Assembly (NCBI GenBank): GCA_937981555.1
Contig: CALJOK010000077.1
Coordinates: 1 to 64,000 of the forward strand
Origin: an uncultured Saprospiraceae bacterium
Lineage (GTDB): Bacteria; Bacteroidota; Bacteroidia; Chitinophagales; Saprospiraceae
Length of the DNA stretch: 64,000 bases
Direction: 5' to 3'
Shown one piece after another: positions 8,653 through 17,356 of this stretch (position 1 is its first letter; every line of letters begins with the position of its first letter). Position numbers and translations under genes: made by a program. The notes under the pieces were generated by a model. It was not told the DNA's origin and searched no databases. It was given only the letters and a program-made list of their open reading frames with translations.

Positions 8653-11505
8653 CTACTTAGAGTAATGTATTAATTCTTTTTCCAGTAGTGGATAAGCAAC
8701 TTTGGAATCACTTTTTAATCGTGAAATCTTTAACCTCATTTCTTCCTCATCAAAGTCATTCATCTTGATTAATTTTTCAATTTCAAGTGCATTATCTTTT
8801 TGAATATTTAATCCAACCATCATATAATTTGTTTTGATACGATGAGCGATTTCTGCTATTGCGTGCCAATCTTTATGTTTCAACTCTGTTTCCATTTGTT
8901 TCATTGCTATTGGAATTTCTTGTAAGAAAATTTCAATCATCTCTTTTACAAATAGATGATCTCCCTGACAAGAGTCTAACAAATATGTGAAATCAAGCTT
9001 GACAATTTCATTTTGCGAAAATTGAGAATACGAATTAGGTTGTGCATCCTCTAATTCGATATTTAACCATTTCCCCAAATGCATTTTGAGTTGTTTTGGA
9101 GAAAAAGGTTTAGTCAAAAAATCATCCATTCCAGCATCCAATGCTCTATTTTTTTCATCTAATAATGCAGCAGCAGTCAAGGCAATAATCGTGGTCTTTT
9201 GATTTGGATTCTCAGCATTGGCTCTGATTCTTTGAGTCGTTTCACAACCATCGATATCAGGCATGTGTATATCCATTAAAATTATATCAAACGTCTTTTC
9301 CATGGATTTTTCTAGAGCGATATATCCATTCGAAGCTATTTCGAAAGGGCAATCCCATAGTTCTAGAATTTTGACAATCAACTTTTGATTCATTGGGTTA
9401 TCTTCAACTACCAACAAATTAATTTTCTTTAAAGCTTCTGAAATTTGATATTCTGAGTCTTCTTTGATAGATACTTCAGTTTGCAAAACTCCTGAATCCT
9501 TAAATGGAAGTATTATGGTAAATAATGAACCTTGGCCTTTAGCACTTTCCACTTCGATGGATCCACCTTGTAATTCAACAAGTTGTTTTACAATGGTAAG
9601 ACCAAGTCCAGTTCCTCCAAATTTTCGAGTGATTCTTACATCTGCTTGTTTAAAGTTTTCAAAAATCTTATCGATGTTATCTTTCTCAATTCCAATTCCA
9701 GTATCATGGACTTGAAACTGAATAATATATTGACCACCAGTAGCAACTGCTAATTTTGCTTTTACTCCAATTGTTCCTTGAGCAGTAAATTTACTAGCGT
9801 TGCCCAAAAGGTTAGTCAAAATTTGATTGAGTCGAACAGAGTCTCCAATCAAATGATTTTTAATTCTTGGATCCACATCAAGTACAACACTTATTGGTTT
9901 TTCCCTCACCTTAAATTGGAAAGTTTGCTGCAACGACTTTAATAATTCGAGTAAATTAAAAGTCCGTTGTTCAAATTCTAATTCATTGGCTTCGATCTTT
10001 GATAAATCCAGAATGTTGGAAATAATTCCCATCAAACTATCCGCTGAAAATCGTAAAGAATCTAAATATTCTTTTTGTGATTCAGTTGGATTAGTTTCAT
10101 AAAGTAGGTGTGTCATTCCAATTACTGCATTCATTGGAGTTCGAATTTCATGACTCATATTCGCGAGAAACTGTTGCTCTGCCAATTGAGCTTGCTCCGC
10201 AGCTTGCTTAGCCGAAATTAATTCTTGTTCTGATTCCTTTCTTTCAGTAATGTCTCGAATGAACCCACTAAAAAAATATTTTCCCCCCATCTTGATTGGC
10301 GAAATACTTAATTCAATCGGAAATTCTCTTCCATTTTTATCAAAGCCAGTAATCTCAATTCTATTATTAATAACCGGTCCTTCTTCAGTTAATAAGAACT
10401 GTTCCATTCCTCTATCATGAGCTTCCCGATGTTGAGGAGGAACGATAAAATCGCCCATCTTTTTACCCATCGTTTCTTCTCGTGTGTAACCAAAAATTTT
10501 GGTAGCTTGATCACTCCAAGCAATGACATTTCCATCGGCATCGATATTGATAACAGCATCAAGTGATGCATCAATAATTTTTCGAAGCATCAATTCACTT
10601 TCACGTACTCTTATTTCACCAAGTTGCTGGGCCGTAATATCTGTGATCGCTCCCATTGTTCCGATAATTATTCCCTTCGAGTTTCTATAAGGAGAAGCTT
10701 TAATTCTTCCCATCCATTTTGCTCCAGATTTATGAATATGTTCAACAGTATAATCATTAGATATTCCTTCTTTTCTTTCTTCAATATTCTTTTTTACGAT
10801 ATCACCTTGGTTGGGACTAACTAATAATTCGTAAGCTACATTTCCAATTAATTCTTCATTAGAATAACCAGTTAATTCTTCGATCCGTTTATTCGCAAAT
10901 GTAATTCTTCCCTCTAAGTTGGTCAATAAAATTCCTTCCGAAAGATTTTGGACAACGAACCGATGCTTCTGTTGACTCGCTTGTAATGCTTGTTGGATGA
11001 ATAATCTTTGCTCTTGTTCTTCTACTAGTTTTTCGTGAGCAATGCATCCCTTGAGGAGCAAACTAAACTTATTAATTACATTGACCAATTGATTGACTTC
11101 CTCACTTTCATTTCCATTAAGATGAGATTTATATAATTTTAAAAAACCAATGTCAGCTAATTTAAGAATACCAAAAGCACCACTATTTATATTTTTTTCT
11201 TGGACACATTTTTCAAAATTAGGATGTTCGAAGGTGATAAGAAATTTTGTTCTAGATTGTAAATTTTCCCAGATGTAGTGATCTAAATCTATAGTTTGAT
11301 CTTCTATAATATTAAGAGGAGTTCCGTAAACTAAATTGATATGATCATCATCCTTTATCCAGACACTTGCAAAACTTAAATTTTTTCTGGCAATGAGAAT
11401 ATTCAGAAATTGCTCACAATTTTGTTTCACATCAAGTGAATTCCCAACAGATAATGATAACTCATAAAGGAGAGAAATATCTTGAATTATTTTGGTATCT
11501 TTCAT
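8653..11505 (-). CDS. hybrid sensor histidine kinase (GAF-PAS-PAS-HisKA-HATPase-REC-HPt)
   Basis: 950 residues, no transmembrane segment, so cytoplasmic. In order: a GAF-like domain (about 1-165); two PAS domains (about 175-295 and 305-420), the second with a FixL-like HREAHDRGMEQF helix but no FixL distal arginine; HisKA with MSHEIRTPMN; HATPase with NLLGNASKF, DTGIGI and GTGLGL boxes; a receiver with NLLVVEDN and DIILMDIHMPD; and an HPt domain with histidine about 888 in AHRIKTN. This is a complete internal phosphorelay that needs an outside response regulator as final target. It is the last gene of an operon with the FIST protein and an NtrC-type regulator, the obvious partner. Confidence 0.9.
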   Translation of the reverse strand: MKDTKIIQDISLLYELSLSVGNSLDVKQNCEQFLNILIARKNLSFASVWIKDDDHINLVYGTPLNIIEDQTIDLDHYIWENLQSRTKFLITFEHPNFEKCVQEKNINSGAFGILKLADIGFLKLYKSHLNGNESEEVNQLVNVINKFSLLLKGCIAHEKLVEEQEQRLFIQQALQASQQKHRFVVQNLSEGILLTNLEGRITFANKRIEELTGYSNEELIGNVAYELLVSPNQGDIVKKNIEERKEGISNDYTVEHIHKSGAKWMGRIKASPYRNSKGIIIGTMGAITDITAQQLGEIRVRESELMLRKIIDASLDAVINIDADGNVIAWSDQATKIFGYTREETMGKKMGDFIVPPQHREAHDRGMEQFLLTEEGPVINNRIEITGFDKNGREFPIELSISPIKMGGKYFFSGFIRDITERKESEQELISAKQAAEQAQLAEQQFLANMSHEIRTPMNAVIGMTHLLYETNPTESQKEYLDSLRFSADSLMGIISNILDLSKIEANELEFEQRTFNLLELLKSLQQTFQFKVREKPISVVLDVDPRIKNHLIGDSVRLNQILTNLLGNASKFTAQGTIGVKAKLAVATGGQYIIQFQVHDTGIGIEKDNIDKIFENFKQADVRITRKFGGTGLGLTIVKQLVELQGGSIEVESAKGQGSLFTIILPFKDSGVLQTEVSIKEDSEYQISEALKKINLLVVEDNPMNQKLIVKILELWDCPFEIASNGYIALEKSMEKTFDIILMDIHMPDIDGCETTQRIRANAENPNQKTTIIALTAAALLDEKNRALDAGMDDFLTKPFSPKQLKMHLGKWLNIELEDAQPNSYSQFSQNEIVKLDFTYLLDSCQGDHLFVKEMIEIFLQEIPIAMKQMETELKHKDWHAIAEIAHRIKTNYMMVGLNIQKDNALEIEKLIKMNDFDEEEMRLKISRLKSDSKVAYPLLEKELIHYSK

Positions 11506-11559
11506 AATTACGTCGTTGCAGATTGAATATTGTTGGTTGAATTTGGTTGCCTTTTAATC

Positions 11560-12684
11560 TTAGAAATTTGTTAAGGTTCCAATAACCAATGTTTTATTAT
11601 AAAACTCTAAATATCCCTTTCCACTTGATGAAATTTCACCTAGGCTCAGAACACCTTGAGGGATTGTTTCTTTTTCATCTGACTCAGGCATAGCCTCTGA
11701 GATGGCCTCTAATTCTTTTGGAAATTCTTCTTCTAAGAATAAGGTTCGAGAAATACAATCAATAATAAAGGTATGTTTAATATCCGCAGTTAGATTAGCA
11801 ATGGAATTTTCAATGGCAGTTTTTGCAGATTGAATCAAGGCGTCATTATTTCCTTTCAGAATATATAAAACAGTATTTTCAGGAACCTCACCAACGCAAA
11901 TTAAAGAGCCATTTTCATCTACAGCAATTGGATCTCTAACCAAATCTTCTTGATCCTCACGGAAAATTCCAAAAGGATAACACTTTGCTATGTCAAAGAA
12001 ATTTTCATCATTAAACATTATTCCTGAATCTTTTTCGGCTACGTCTTTATATACTTCAAATGCATTCTTCCAATTTAATTCATGAATAATATTTTTGTTA
12101 GTTCGAGTTGCTACAATTGGTCCGTCTAATTTTTCCCAACCATGTTTGACACCTATGTTCGCTTTCAAATTGACTGGACAAATGATAGCTGCATCTTGAA
12201 AGATTCCTTCATTGGAAAAAATACAAGGTTGTTGAACTAAAGATAGAGAACCAGCTCCAGCACCTAAATATTTCACAGCATTTCCGTAATGATGATATAG
12301 TTTTTGCAAGTAGGTTGCAACATTAGAAGTTAAGCCATCGATGAAAGTAAATAAGGTGGCTTTAGATGTGTCGAATTTTAAGTCTTCTAACAAATGAGAA
12401 ATTTCAAAATTGTTATTTTCTAAACCAGTTATTATAATTGGTTTAGTACTAGTTGGAAGTACTTTTAGAATAGCACCTTCTTTAAAATTATTTTTTCCAT
12501 GAATGATTCCTGGGAAAATTCCACCCATAAATGAAATTCCTAGTGAGTCTAATTGCTCAATTAGCCAATTATAATCTAAGGTACTTTCTTCTCCAACCAT
12601 CAGGAGAAGCGTTTGATCATCCAGAATTTTTAAATTGGAAACTATATTTTTTATTTGACTAAGTTCGTCATTTGATATATACAT
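11560..12684 (-). CDS. FIST N/C domain sensory protein
   Basis: 374 residues matching the FIST family: an N-terminal alpha/beta domain (LLLMVGEESTLDYNWLIEQL, then FMGGIFPGIIHG), a glycine-rich middle (YLGAGAGSLSL) and a C-terminal FIST_C domain (EDLVRDPIAVDENGSLICVG). FIST domains are thought to bind small ligands such as amino acids and usually sit beside or inside kinases and chemoreceptors. Here it lies 32 bases after the NtrC-type regulator stop and 54 bases before the hybrid kinase. I infer that it supplies a ligand signal to that kinase as a separate subunit. Confidence 0.85.
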   Translation of the reverse strand: MYISNDELSQIKNIVSNLKILDDQTLLLMVGEESTLDYNWLIEQLDSLGISFMGGIFPGIIHGKNNFKEGAILKVLPTSTKPIIITGLENNNFEISHLLEDLKFDTSKATLFTFIDGLTSNVATYLQKLYHHYGNAVKYLGAGAGSLSLVQQPCIFSNEGIFQDAAIICPVNLKANIGVKHGWEKLDGPIVATRTNKNIIHELNWKNAFEVYKDVAEKDSGIMFNDENFFDIAKCYPFGIFREDQEDLVRDPIAVDENGSLICVGEVPENTVLYILKGNNDALIQSAKTAIENSIANLTADIKHTFIIDCISRTLFLEEEFPKELEAISEAMPESDEKETIPQGVLSLGEISSSGKGYLEFYNKTLVIGTLTNF

Positions 12685-12715
12685 TAGTTGAGGGTTTTTT
12701 GTAAAGTCTTGAAAA

Positions 12716-14083
12716 TTAATTTGTGACGCTATCTTTTTCGTTCTTAAGCATTCGATAAATAGTTGATTTTCCTATGTCTAATTTTAAGGCAACTTTATCA
12801 ATGTCGTCATCGTATTTTTTTAAAAAATGAGTAACGATGAGTTTTTTATATTGTTCAAAAGTCATTTCATCCGCTAGAAAATCTGTGCCCTTTTTTGGAC
12901 TATTAAATCGGATATCATTACCGGATATTTCATTTTCATTTGTCAAGACTGCTGCTAGTTCTATGATCGCTTTCAACTCTCGAACATTTCCTGGGAAGGC
13001 ATAACTAAGTAATTTACTTTTAGCTTCCTTAGAGAATTTCATTGTAGTGAGTTCATTATTTTTGGTAAAACTTTTCAGGAAAAAATTAGCCAATAAAATA
13101 ATGTCATTTCCTCTATCCCTTAGCGGTGGGAGGTGGATAGGCAAGCCAAGTAATCGGTAAAACAAATCTTCTCTAAAATTTCCCTCACTAACTTCATCTT
13201 GTAAATTCCGATGAGTGGCAACGATTACTCGAGCATCAAAAGAAATAGGCTTCTCGGCACCTACTCGAAGTATTTCTCTCTCTTGTAAAGCCCGCAAAAC
13301 TTTTGCTTGTAAATTAATATCCATTTCTCCAATTTCATCCAAAAACAAAGTTCCTTTATTGGCCATTTCAAACATACCTCGCTTCCGAGTATTGGCTCCA
13401 GTAAATGCTCCTTTTTCATGTCCAAACAATTCACTCTCTAATAACTCTTTGGGAATAGCACTCATGTTGACTGCCACAAATGGTTCTTTTTTTCGAGAAG
13501 AATTATAATGGATACTTTTAGCAATGACTTCTTTACCTGTTCCTGTTTCACCAGTAATAGAAATAGTGATATTGGTTTTTACTGCTTTTTCTAACAATGA
13601 AAATACATTTTGCATCGCATTGCTATCACCGATGATACTTTTGTCAACTTTGTAGTTGACTTGTAGCTCTTCTTTGAGCGAACTCACTTCCTCTTTGAGA
13701 TCATCTTGTTGTTTGATTCGACTGATCGTATGCAATAATCGATCATTGGTTTCACTATCTTTTGTGATATAATCATAAGCTCCTTCTCGTAATAATTTTA
13801 CTGCGGTCGATACATCTTGTTGACTTGATAATATCACAATTGAAATATCCTTATTGTAATTTTTTATTTTTTTCAAAACATCTTCTCCCGTCATATCAGG
13901 TAATGAATAATCTAAAGAGACGATAGATGGATTTAAGTGGAGACTTTGAATACACTCTTGGCCAGTCGAAAAAACATGAACTTGATGATCAGGATTTAAT
14001 TCCATGACATATTTTACCATTCGTTGGTACATTGGATCATCCTCAACAACAAAAATGCAGGTAGGTTTGAATTTGGATTTCAT
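12716..14083 (-). CDS. sigma-54-dependent response regulator, NtrC family
   Basis: 455 residues. Receiver domain (about 1-120) with phospho-acceptor D58 in VSLDYSLPD; AAA+ domain (about 150-390) with Walker A GETGTGKE, the GAFTGA loop that contacts sigma-54, and Walker B GTLFLDEIGEMD; C-terminal Fis-type helix-turn-helix (VALKLDIGKSTIYRMLKNE). All motifs needed for sigma-54 activation are present. It is the first gene of the operon with FIST and the hybrid kinase, so phosphate probably flows from the kinase HPt to D58. No target promoter could be identified. Confidence 0.92.
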   Translation of the reverse strand: MKSKFKPTCIFVVEDDPMYQRMVKYVMELNPDHQVHVFSTGQECIQSLHLNPSIVSLDYSLPDMTGEDVLKKIKNYNKDISIVILSSQQDVSTAVKLLREGAYDYITKDSETNDRLLHTISRIKQQDDLKEEVSSLKEELQVNYKVDKSIIGDSNAMQNVFSLLEKAVKTNITISITGETGTGKEVIAKSIHYNSSRKKEPFVAVNMSAIPKELLESELFGHEKGAFTGANTRKRGMFEMANKGTLFLDEIGEMDINLQAKVLRALQEREILRVGAEKPISFDARVIVATHRNLQDEVSEGNFREDLFYRLLGLPIHLPPLRDRGNDIILLANFFLKSFTKNNELTTMKFSKEAKSKLLSYAFPGNVRELKAIIELAAVLTNENEISGNDIRFNSPKKGTDFLADEMTFEQYKKLIVTHFLKKYDDDIDKVALKLDIGKSTIYRMLKNEKDSVTN

Positions 14084-14359
14084 AAATACTTATTTGAGTT
14101 AGTTATTAAGCGTTAATACACATATAGATATATTTTCAACTAATTGTATGCCAATATTCTCATTTTGAAAAAATGTTCTCATTTTGAAAAGGATAGACTC
14201 TTAAACCCTAATGAATACTTGATAATTAATGATTTTTTGGAAATAAACAGGATTGAAAAAATATTCAATTCGGTTTTTAAGAAGAAGACATTTTGGTTAA
14301 ATTTTTCTAATAACGAGAGTTTTTTCTCAAAATTAGAAAAATAATCATTTAGATTAAGC

Positions 14360-14388
14360 CATAAAATATTGGAAACCAGTATTTTATG
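14360..14388 (+). terminator. hairpin in the 14084-14457 gap
   Basis: CATAAAATATTGG and CCAGTATTTTATG pair with one mismatch over a 3-base loop, followed by a T-rich stretch. The 375-base gap around it has no convincing gene; a short open frame on the plus strand at 14144-14344 starts with TTG and has low-complexity composition, so I leave it out. The transcript it would end is unclear. Confidence 0.45.
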
Positions 14389-14457
14389 ACTCTTTATTTT
14401 TTGGCATGTTTGATTATTGTTAGTGATAAAGAGATACTCACCTGAAAATTCTTAAAA

Positions 14458-14522
14458 TGACAAAGATCAAACTCAACGATGATTTTTGTCACTATTCTAT
14501 TTTTCATTTTGAAATAAATTTG
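14458..14522 (+). promoter_or_regulatory. FixK/FNR-type double-box promoter of the USP at 14560
   Basis: Boxes TGACAAAGATCA (14458-14469) and TGATTTTTGTCA (14480-14491), centres 22 bp apart. The -7 element TAAATTTG is at 14515-14522, its last base 36.5 bp from the proximal box centre. Confidence 0.85.
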
Positions 14523-14559
14523 ATGGAGAAATTTAGATTCAAATTAAAAATTCGAAAAC

Positions 14560-15420
14560 ATGAAAAATATTTTAGTGGCTACCGATTTTTCAGGATGTGC
14601 AATCAATGCCATGAATATGGGATTGGCCTTAGCAGAGTACTTTGATGCAACCATTCATTATCTGACGACGATGGATGATAATCGAAATGGAGAAGCTCTG
14701 GGCTTTTCATTTTTAACAAATTCTACTGCTGAAAAAGAGTTTGTAGAAAATGTAAATGTATTGTTTGAAAAATGGAAAAAGGAGGCCACCGTTAGGAATG
14801 TAAAAATAAAAACAACTTGTACCACAGGTAAAATATTACCAATTTTGAAGAAATATGTAAATGAAAATCAAATCGATTTTGTCGTCATGGGCTCTCATGG
14901 GCATAGTGGAGTGAAAGGTTTTTTTATTGGTTCTAATTGTCAAAAGGTAGTGCGTGCATTACACGTCCCTGTTTTTATAGTAAAAGATAAAGCCATAAAA
15001 TATGAATTTAAGAATGTAGTTTTTGCTTCCAATTTTAAAAATGAAGAGAAAGCTTCTTTTCAAAAGTTCTTAACCTTTATCTATAAATTTAAACCGGAGA
15101 TAATTCATCTAGTTGGGGTGAATACTTTAAATAGTTTTGCCAAATCTACTGAGGAGATGGAAAGACGTCTCGATGAATTTGCCAAGCAATGTAAGTTCGC
15201 AAAATGTAAAAAACATATTTATCCAGATTTATTTGTAGAAGCAGGGATCCGAAATTTTTCTGAAAAAATCAATGCGGATTTAATTGCCATTTCCAATCAT
15301 AATCGCCACCCAGTCAAACGAATTTTTTCAGGAAGTACAGTAGAGACTTTAGTGCAAAATTCCAACTTACCCGTTTTGAGTATTGACTTTTCTGAAGAGG
15401 AAATCTTAATAGGAAAATAA
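14560..15420 (+). CDS. tandem universal stress protein
   Basis: 286 residues, two UspA domains. The first (about 1-145) starts MKNILVATDFSGCA and has the ATP-binding G-2x-G-9x-GS signature in MGSHGHSGVKGFFIGSN. The second is degenerate, ending in HPVKRIFSGSTVETLVQNS. It is closest in the window to the USP at 41105-41959; both start M-K-N-I-L-V and share the phrase RIFSGS. Such proteins modulate survival in low oxygen or stationary phase. It is a single-gene unit behind a double-box promoter. A copy of the dispersed 15-mer lies inside it (14751-14765). Confidence 0.9.
   Translation: MKNILVATDFSGCAINAMNMGLALAEYFDATIHYLTTMDDNRNGEALGFSFLTNSTAEKEFVENVNVLFEKWKKEATVRNVKIKTTCTTGKILPILKKYVNENQIDFVVMGSHGHSGVKGFFIGSNCQKVVRALHVPVFIVKDKAIKYEFKNVVFASNFKNEEKASFQKFLTFIYKFKPEIIHLVGVNTLNSFAKSTEEMERRLDEFAKQCKFAKCKKHIYPDLFVEAGIRNFSEKINADLIAISNHNRHPVKRIFSGSTVETLVQNSNLPVLSIDFSEEEILIGK
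14751..14765 (+). repeat. dispersed 15-mer, copy 1 (exact)
   Basis: TGTAAATGTATTGTT inside the USP gene, where it encodes part of ENVNVLF. Confidence 0.7.
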
Positions 15421-15434
15421 AGTGAATTAAACAT

Positions 15435-15468
15435 AAAAAAGCCCCTGAAAGAAAAATTCTTCAGGGGC
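15435..15468 (-). terminator. intrinsic terminator
   Basis: GCCCCTGAA/TTCAGGGGC stem with a T-tract on the minus strand. It ends the 15539-15922 transcript and probably also stops read-through from the USP. Confidence 0.85.
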
Positions 15469-15538
15469 TCCAACAAAACAAACGAAAATTCAATTGGGTG
15501 GTGTTTTAATTTTTATCACTTCTATTTTAAACTTGCTC

Positions 15539-15922
15539 TTAATTGGGAGCGTGCAAATGTTTAGAAACAAATCCTCGGAAATTCTTTTTTAATTCTTCAA
15601 AACGAGCTATGAATTCTTCTAGCTTTTCTCTGATTTCCATATGTCCCCACAAGTCTTCCTCATTAAAAGAATTACTATCCGCCAAATGTCTTTCATGCAA
15701 AATAATTTGTCTACGAAAATGACTCACCTGATTTAATTTTTTAGAAAGAATTTTTTGATATTCATCCACATGTTCGATGATCGAATACAAATCAGGAAAC
15801 TCAAATAATACCTTTTCCAACTCTTTTTGAAAGATGTGAATTTGATCTTGATAAAAATCCAAAGAGCTTATCCAGTCTCGATGTTCTTGATGATGAAATT
15901 GAATGGTGTTTATAGTGGCCAT
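15539..15922 (-). CDS. conserved helical, His-rich protein of unknown function
   Basis: 127 residues, predicted all-helical with no signal. It begins MATINTIQFHHQEHRDWISS and has heptad-like leucines, and histidines spread along the chain (HHQEH, IEHVDEY, LHERHL, WGHMEIR, KHLHA). It resembles a family of about 120-residue helical-bundle proteins found in many Bacteroidota. The histidines recall hemerythrin-like proteins, but the spacing does not fit the canonical iron ligands, so I do not call it one. It is driven by a double-box promoter shared back to back with 16076-17326, so it belongs to the oxygen/redox regulon. Confidence 0.6.
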   Translation of the reverse strand: MATINTIQFHHQEHRDWISSLDFYQDQIHIFQKELEKVLFEFPDLYSIIEHVDEYQKILSKKLNQVSHFRRQIILHERHLADSNSFNEEDLWGHMEIREKLEEFIARFEELKKNFRGFVSKHLHAPN

Positions 15923-15932
15923 ATTTTTTTTT

Positions 15933-15997
15933 CAAAAGTATAATTTCCTTTTTTTCCAAAAAATGATTTTTGTCATAGTTATAAATGATTTTTATCA
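15933..15997 (-). promoter_or_regulatory. double-box promoter, minus direction
   Basis: Boxes TGATTTTTGTCA (15964-15975) and TGATTTTTATCA (15986-15997), 22 bp apart. The element TACTTTTG on the minus strand is at 15933-15940. Distance from the proximal centre is 36.5 bp. Confidence 0.85.
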
Positions 15998-15998
15998 T

Positions 15999-16064
15999 TG
16001 ATAAAAATCATTTATGACTATTGATGAAAGTCACGATTCCTCTTTTAGTCTTCGCCTAAATTTG
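15999..16064 (+). promoter_or_regulatory. double-box promoter, plus direction
   Basis: Boxes TGATAAAAATCA (15999-16010) and TGATGAAAGTCA (16022-16033), 23 bp apart. TAAATTTG is at 16057-16064, again 36.5 bp. Together with the adjacent minus promoter this makes four boxes in 70 bp. Confidence 0.85.
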
Positions 16065-16075
16065 AAAGAAAAAAC

Positions 16076-17326
16076 ATGAAAAATATTCTAAAAAAATCAT
16101 TAATCTTTAGTTTGCTGTTATTGTTTAGTGGAGGTATTTTTTCGCAAAAAACTATGGCAGAACATGTGGATAATTTAGGAAATAAATATGTCAAGAAAAG
16201 AAAAAATCATGGACTCGTCATTGGAATTATTCATGCAAATGAAACGTCGGTAAAAGCTTTTGGCGAAATGAGTAGGACCGATAAAACTATTCCTAATGCG
16301 AATTCTATTTTTGAAATTGGTGCAGTAACTTCTGTTTTTACGACCACCTTGATGCAACTCCAAGCAGACCAAAATAAATTTCAATCACATGATCCAGTTA
16401 GTATTTATTTGGATATCGAAACCAATATTCCTGCTTATCATCCTTTGAAATGTGTCAACGTGAATTTGGTTCCAGATATTCATGGTAGTGAACCTGTAGG
16501 TGAGCGAGAAATATATCGCTGTTATGAAGATCCAATGGGAAAACCAGAATGTATTACTTTTTGTGATTTGGCAACACATATTTCAGGTCTCCCTCATTCA
16601 CCCAAAGGATGGTTTAAATGGAAGGCAATAGGAAGGAATAGATTAGGAAATGACTTTAAAGATTTTACGATAAAAAAATATTTCACCCGACTGCAGGGGC
16701 TTAAATTAGAATATGTACCAGGGACAAAATATATCCACTCTGATTTTGGGATTGCATTGTTAGGAAATGCCTTGAGTGAAATTTCAGGACTTTCTTATGA
16801 GCAACTTTTGACCCAAGAATTACTAAAACCTTTGGGTATGGAAAATACTCGAGTGACTTTTCCTCAGAATACTGATCTACAAATTGTTCCCGGTCATAAT
16901 CGAAAAGGAAAGCAAGTTGCGCCTTGGAACTTTGATGCGATGGCTCCTGCTGCTGGATTAAAAACTTCCATGAATGACTTGTTGGCATTTGTCAAAGCAA
17001 ACTTAAATCCTCCAAACCAAAAATTCGAAAATGCTTTTGCTGAGGTTCAACAAAATAAAGTAAATGTAATGTTTGGGAAAGGGGGAAGAGTAACTTCAAT
17101 GGGGTATGGTTGGTACACGAGCACGTTAACTGAAAAGAGTAATTTACCTGTAGTTTGGATTAATGGAGGAACTGGTGGTTTTCGATCTTTCATTGGATTT
17201 ATCAAAGATACGAATACAGCCGTGGTGATTTTATCTAACTCTGCAAACGGTGTAGATGAAATGGGATTTGAAATTTTAAAAATTTTAAATGCCCAAACAA
17301 AAAAGAAAGCAATTGTAACTAAATAA
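16076..17326 (+). CDS. serine beta-lactamase/PBP-like protein that has lost its catalytic residues
   Basis: 416 residues with a Sec signal peptide (hydrophobic 8-20, FSQ end near 24), so exported. The fold landmarks of the class C beta-lactamase/esterase family are present: FEIGAVTSVFT, LATHISGLP, YVPGTKYIHSDFG, WINGGTGGFRSF. At the nucleophile position the family's SxxK reads A83-V-T-S86, the YxN motif reads H221-S-D223, and the usual HxG before TGG reads N363-G. It is therefore very unlikely to be a hydrolase and is probably a binding pseudoenzyme. It is not an antibiotic-resistance gene. It lies behind a double-box promoter, followed by a CBS protein after 30 bases. Confidence 0.85.
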   Translation: MKNILKKSLIFSLLLLFSGGIFSQKTMAEHVDNLGNKYVKKRKNHGLVIGIIHANETSVKAFGEMSRTDKTIPNANSIFEIGAVTSVFTTTLMQLQADQNKFQSHDPVSIYLDIETNIPAYHPLKCVNVNLVPDIHGSEPVGEREIYRCYEDPMGKPECITFCDLATHISGLPHSPKGWFKWKAIGRNRLGNDFKDFTIKKYFTRLQGLKLEYVPGTKYIHSDFGIALLGNALSEISGLSYEQLLTQELLKPLGMENTRVTFPQNTDLQIVPGHNRKGKQVAPWNFDAMAPAAGLKTSMNDLLAFVKANLNPPNQKFENAFAEVQQNKVNVMFGKGGRVTSMGYGWYTSTLTEKSNLPVVWINGGTGGFRSFIGFIKDTNTAVVILSNSANGVDEMGFEILKILNAQTKKKAIVTK

Positions 17327-17356
17327 TATTTTTTTGACTTTTAAATTAAAATATAT

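Noticed and set aside
14144-14344. Open frame of 66 codons before the first USP
   Set aside because: It starts with TTG, has phenylalanine/lysine-rich low-complexity composition, no recognisable domain and no promoter; the region looks like spacer.
15539-15922. Hemerythrin annotation
   Set aside because: Histidine spacing does not match the H...HxxxE...HxxxH...D iron-ligand pattern; a neutral description is safer.
16076-17326. Antibiotic-resistance beta-lactamase
   Set aside because: The nucleophile serine and the lysine of SxxK are both missing, as are the YxN and HxG residues.
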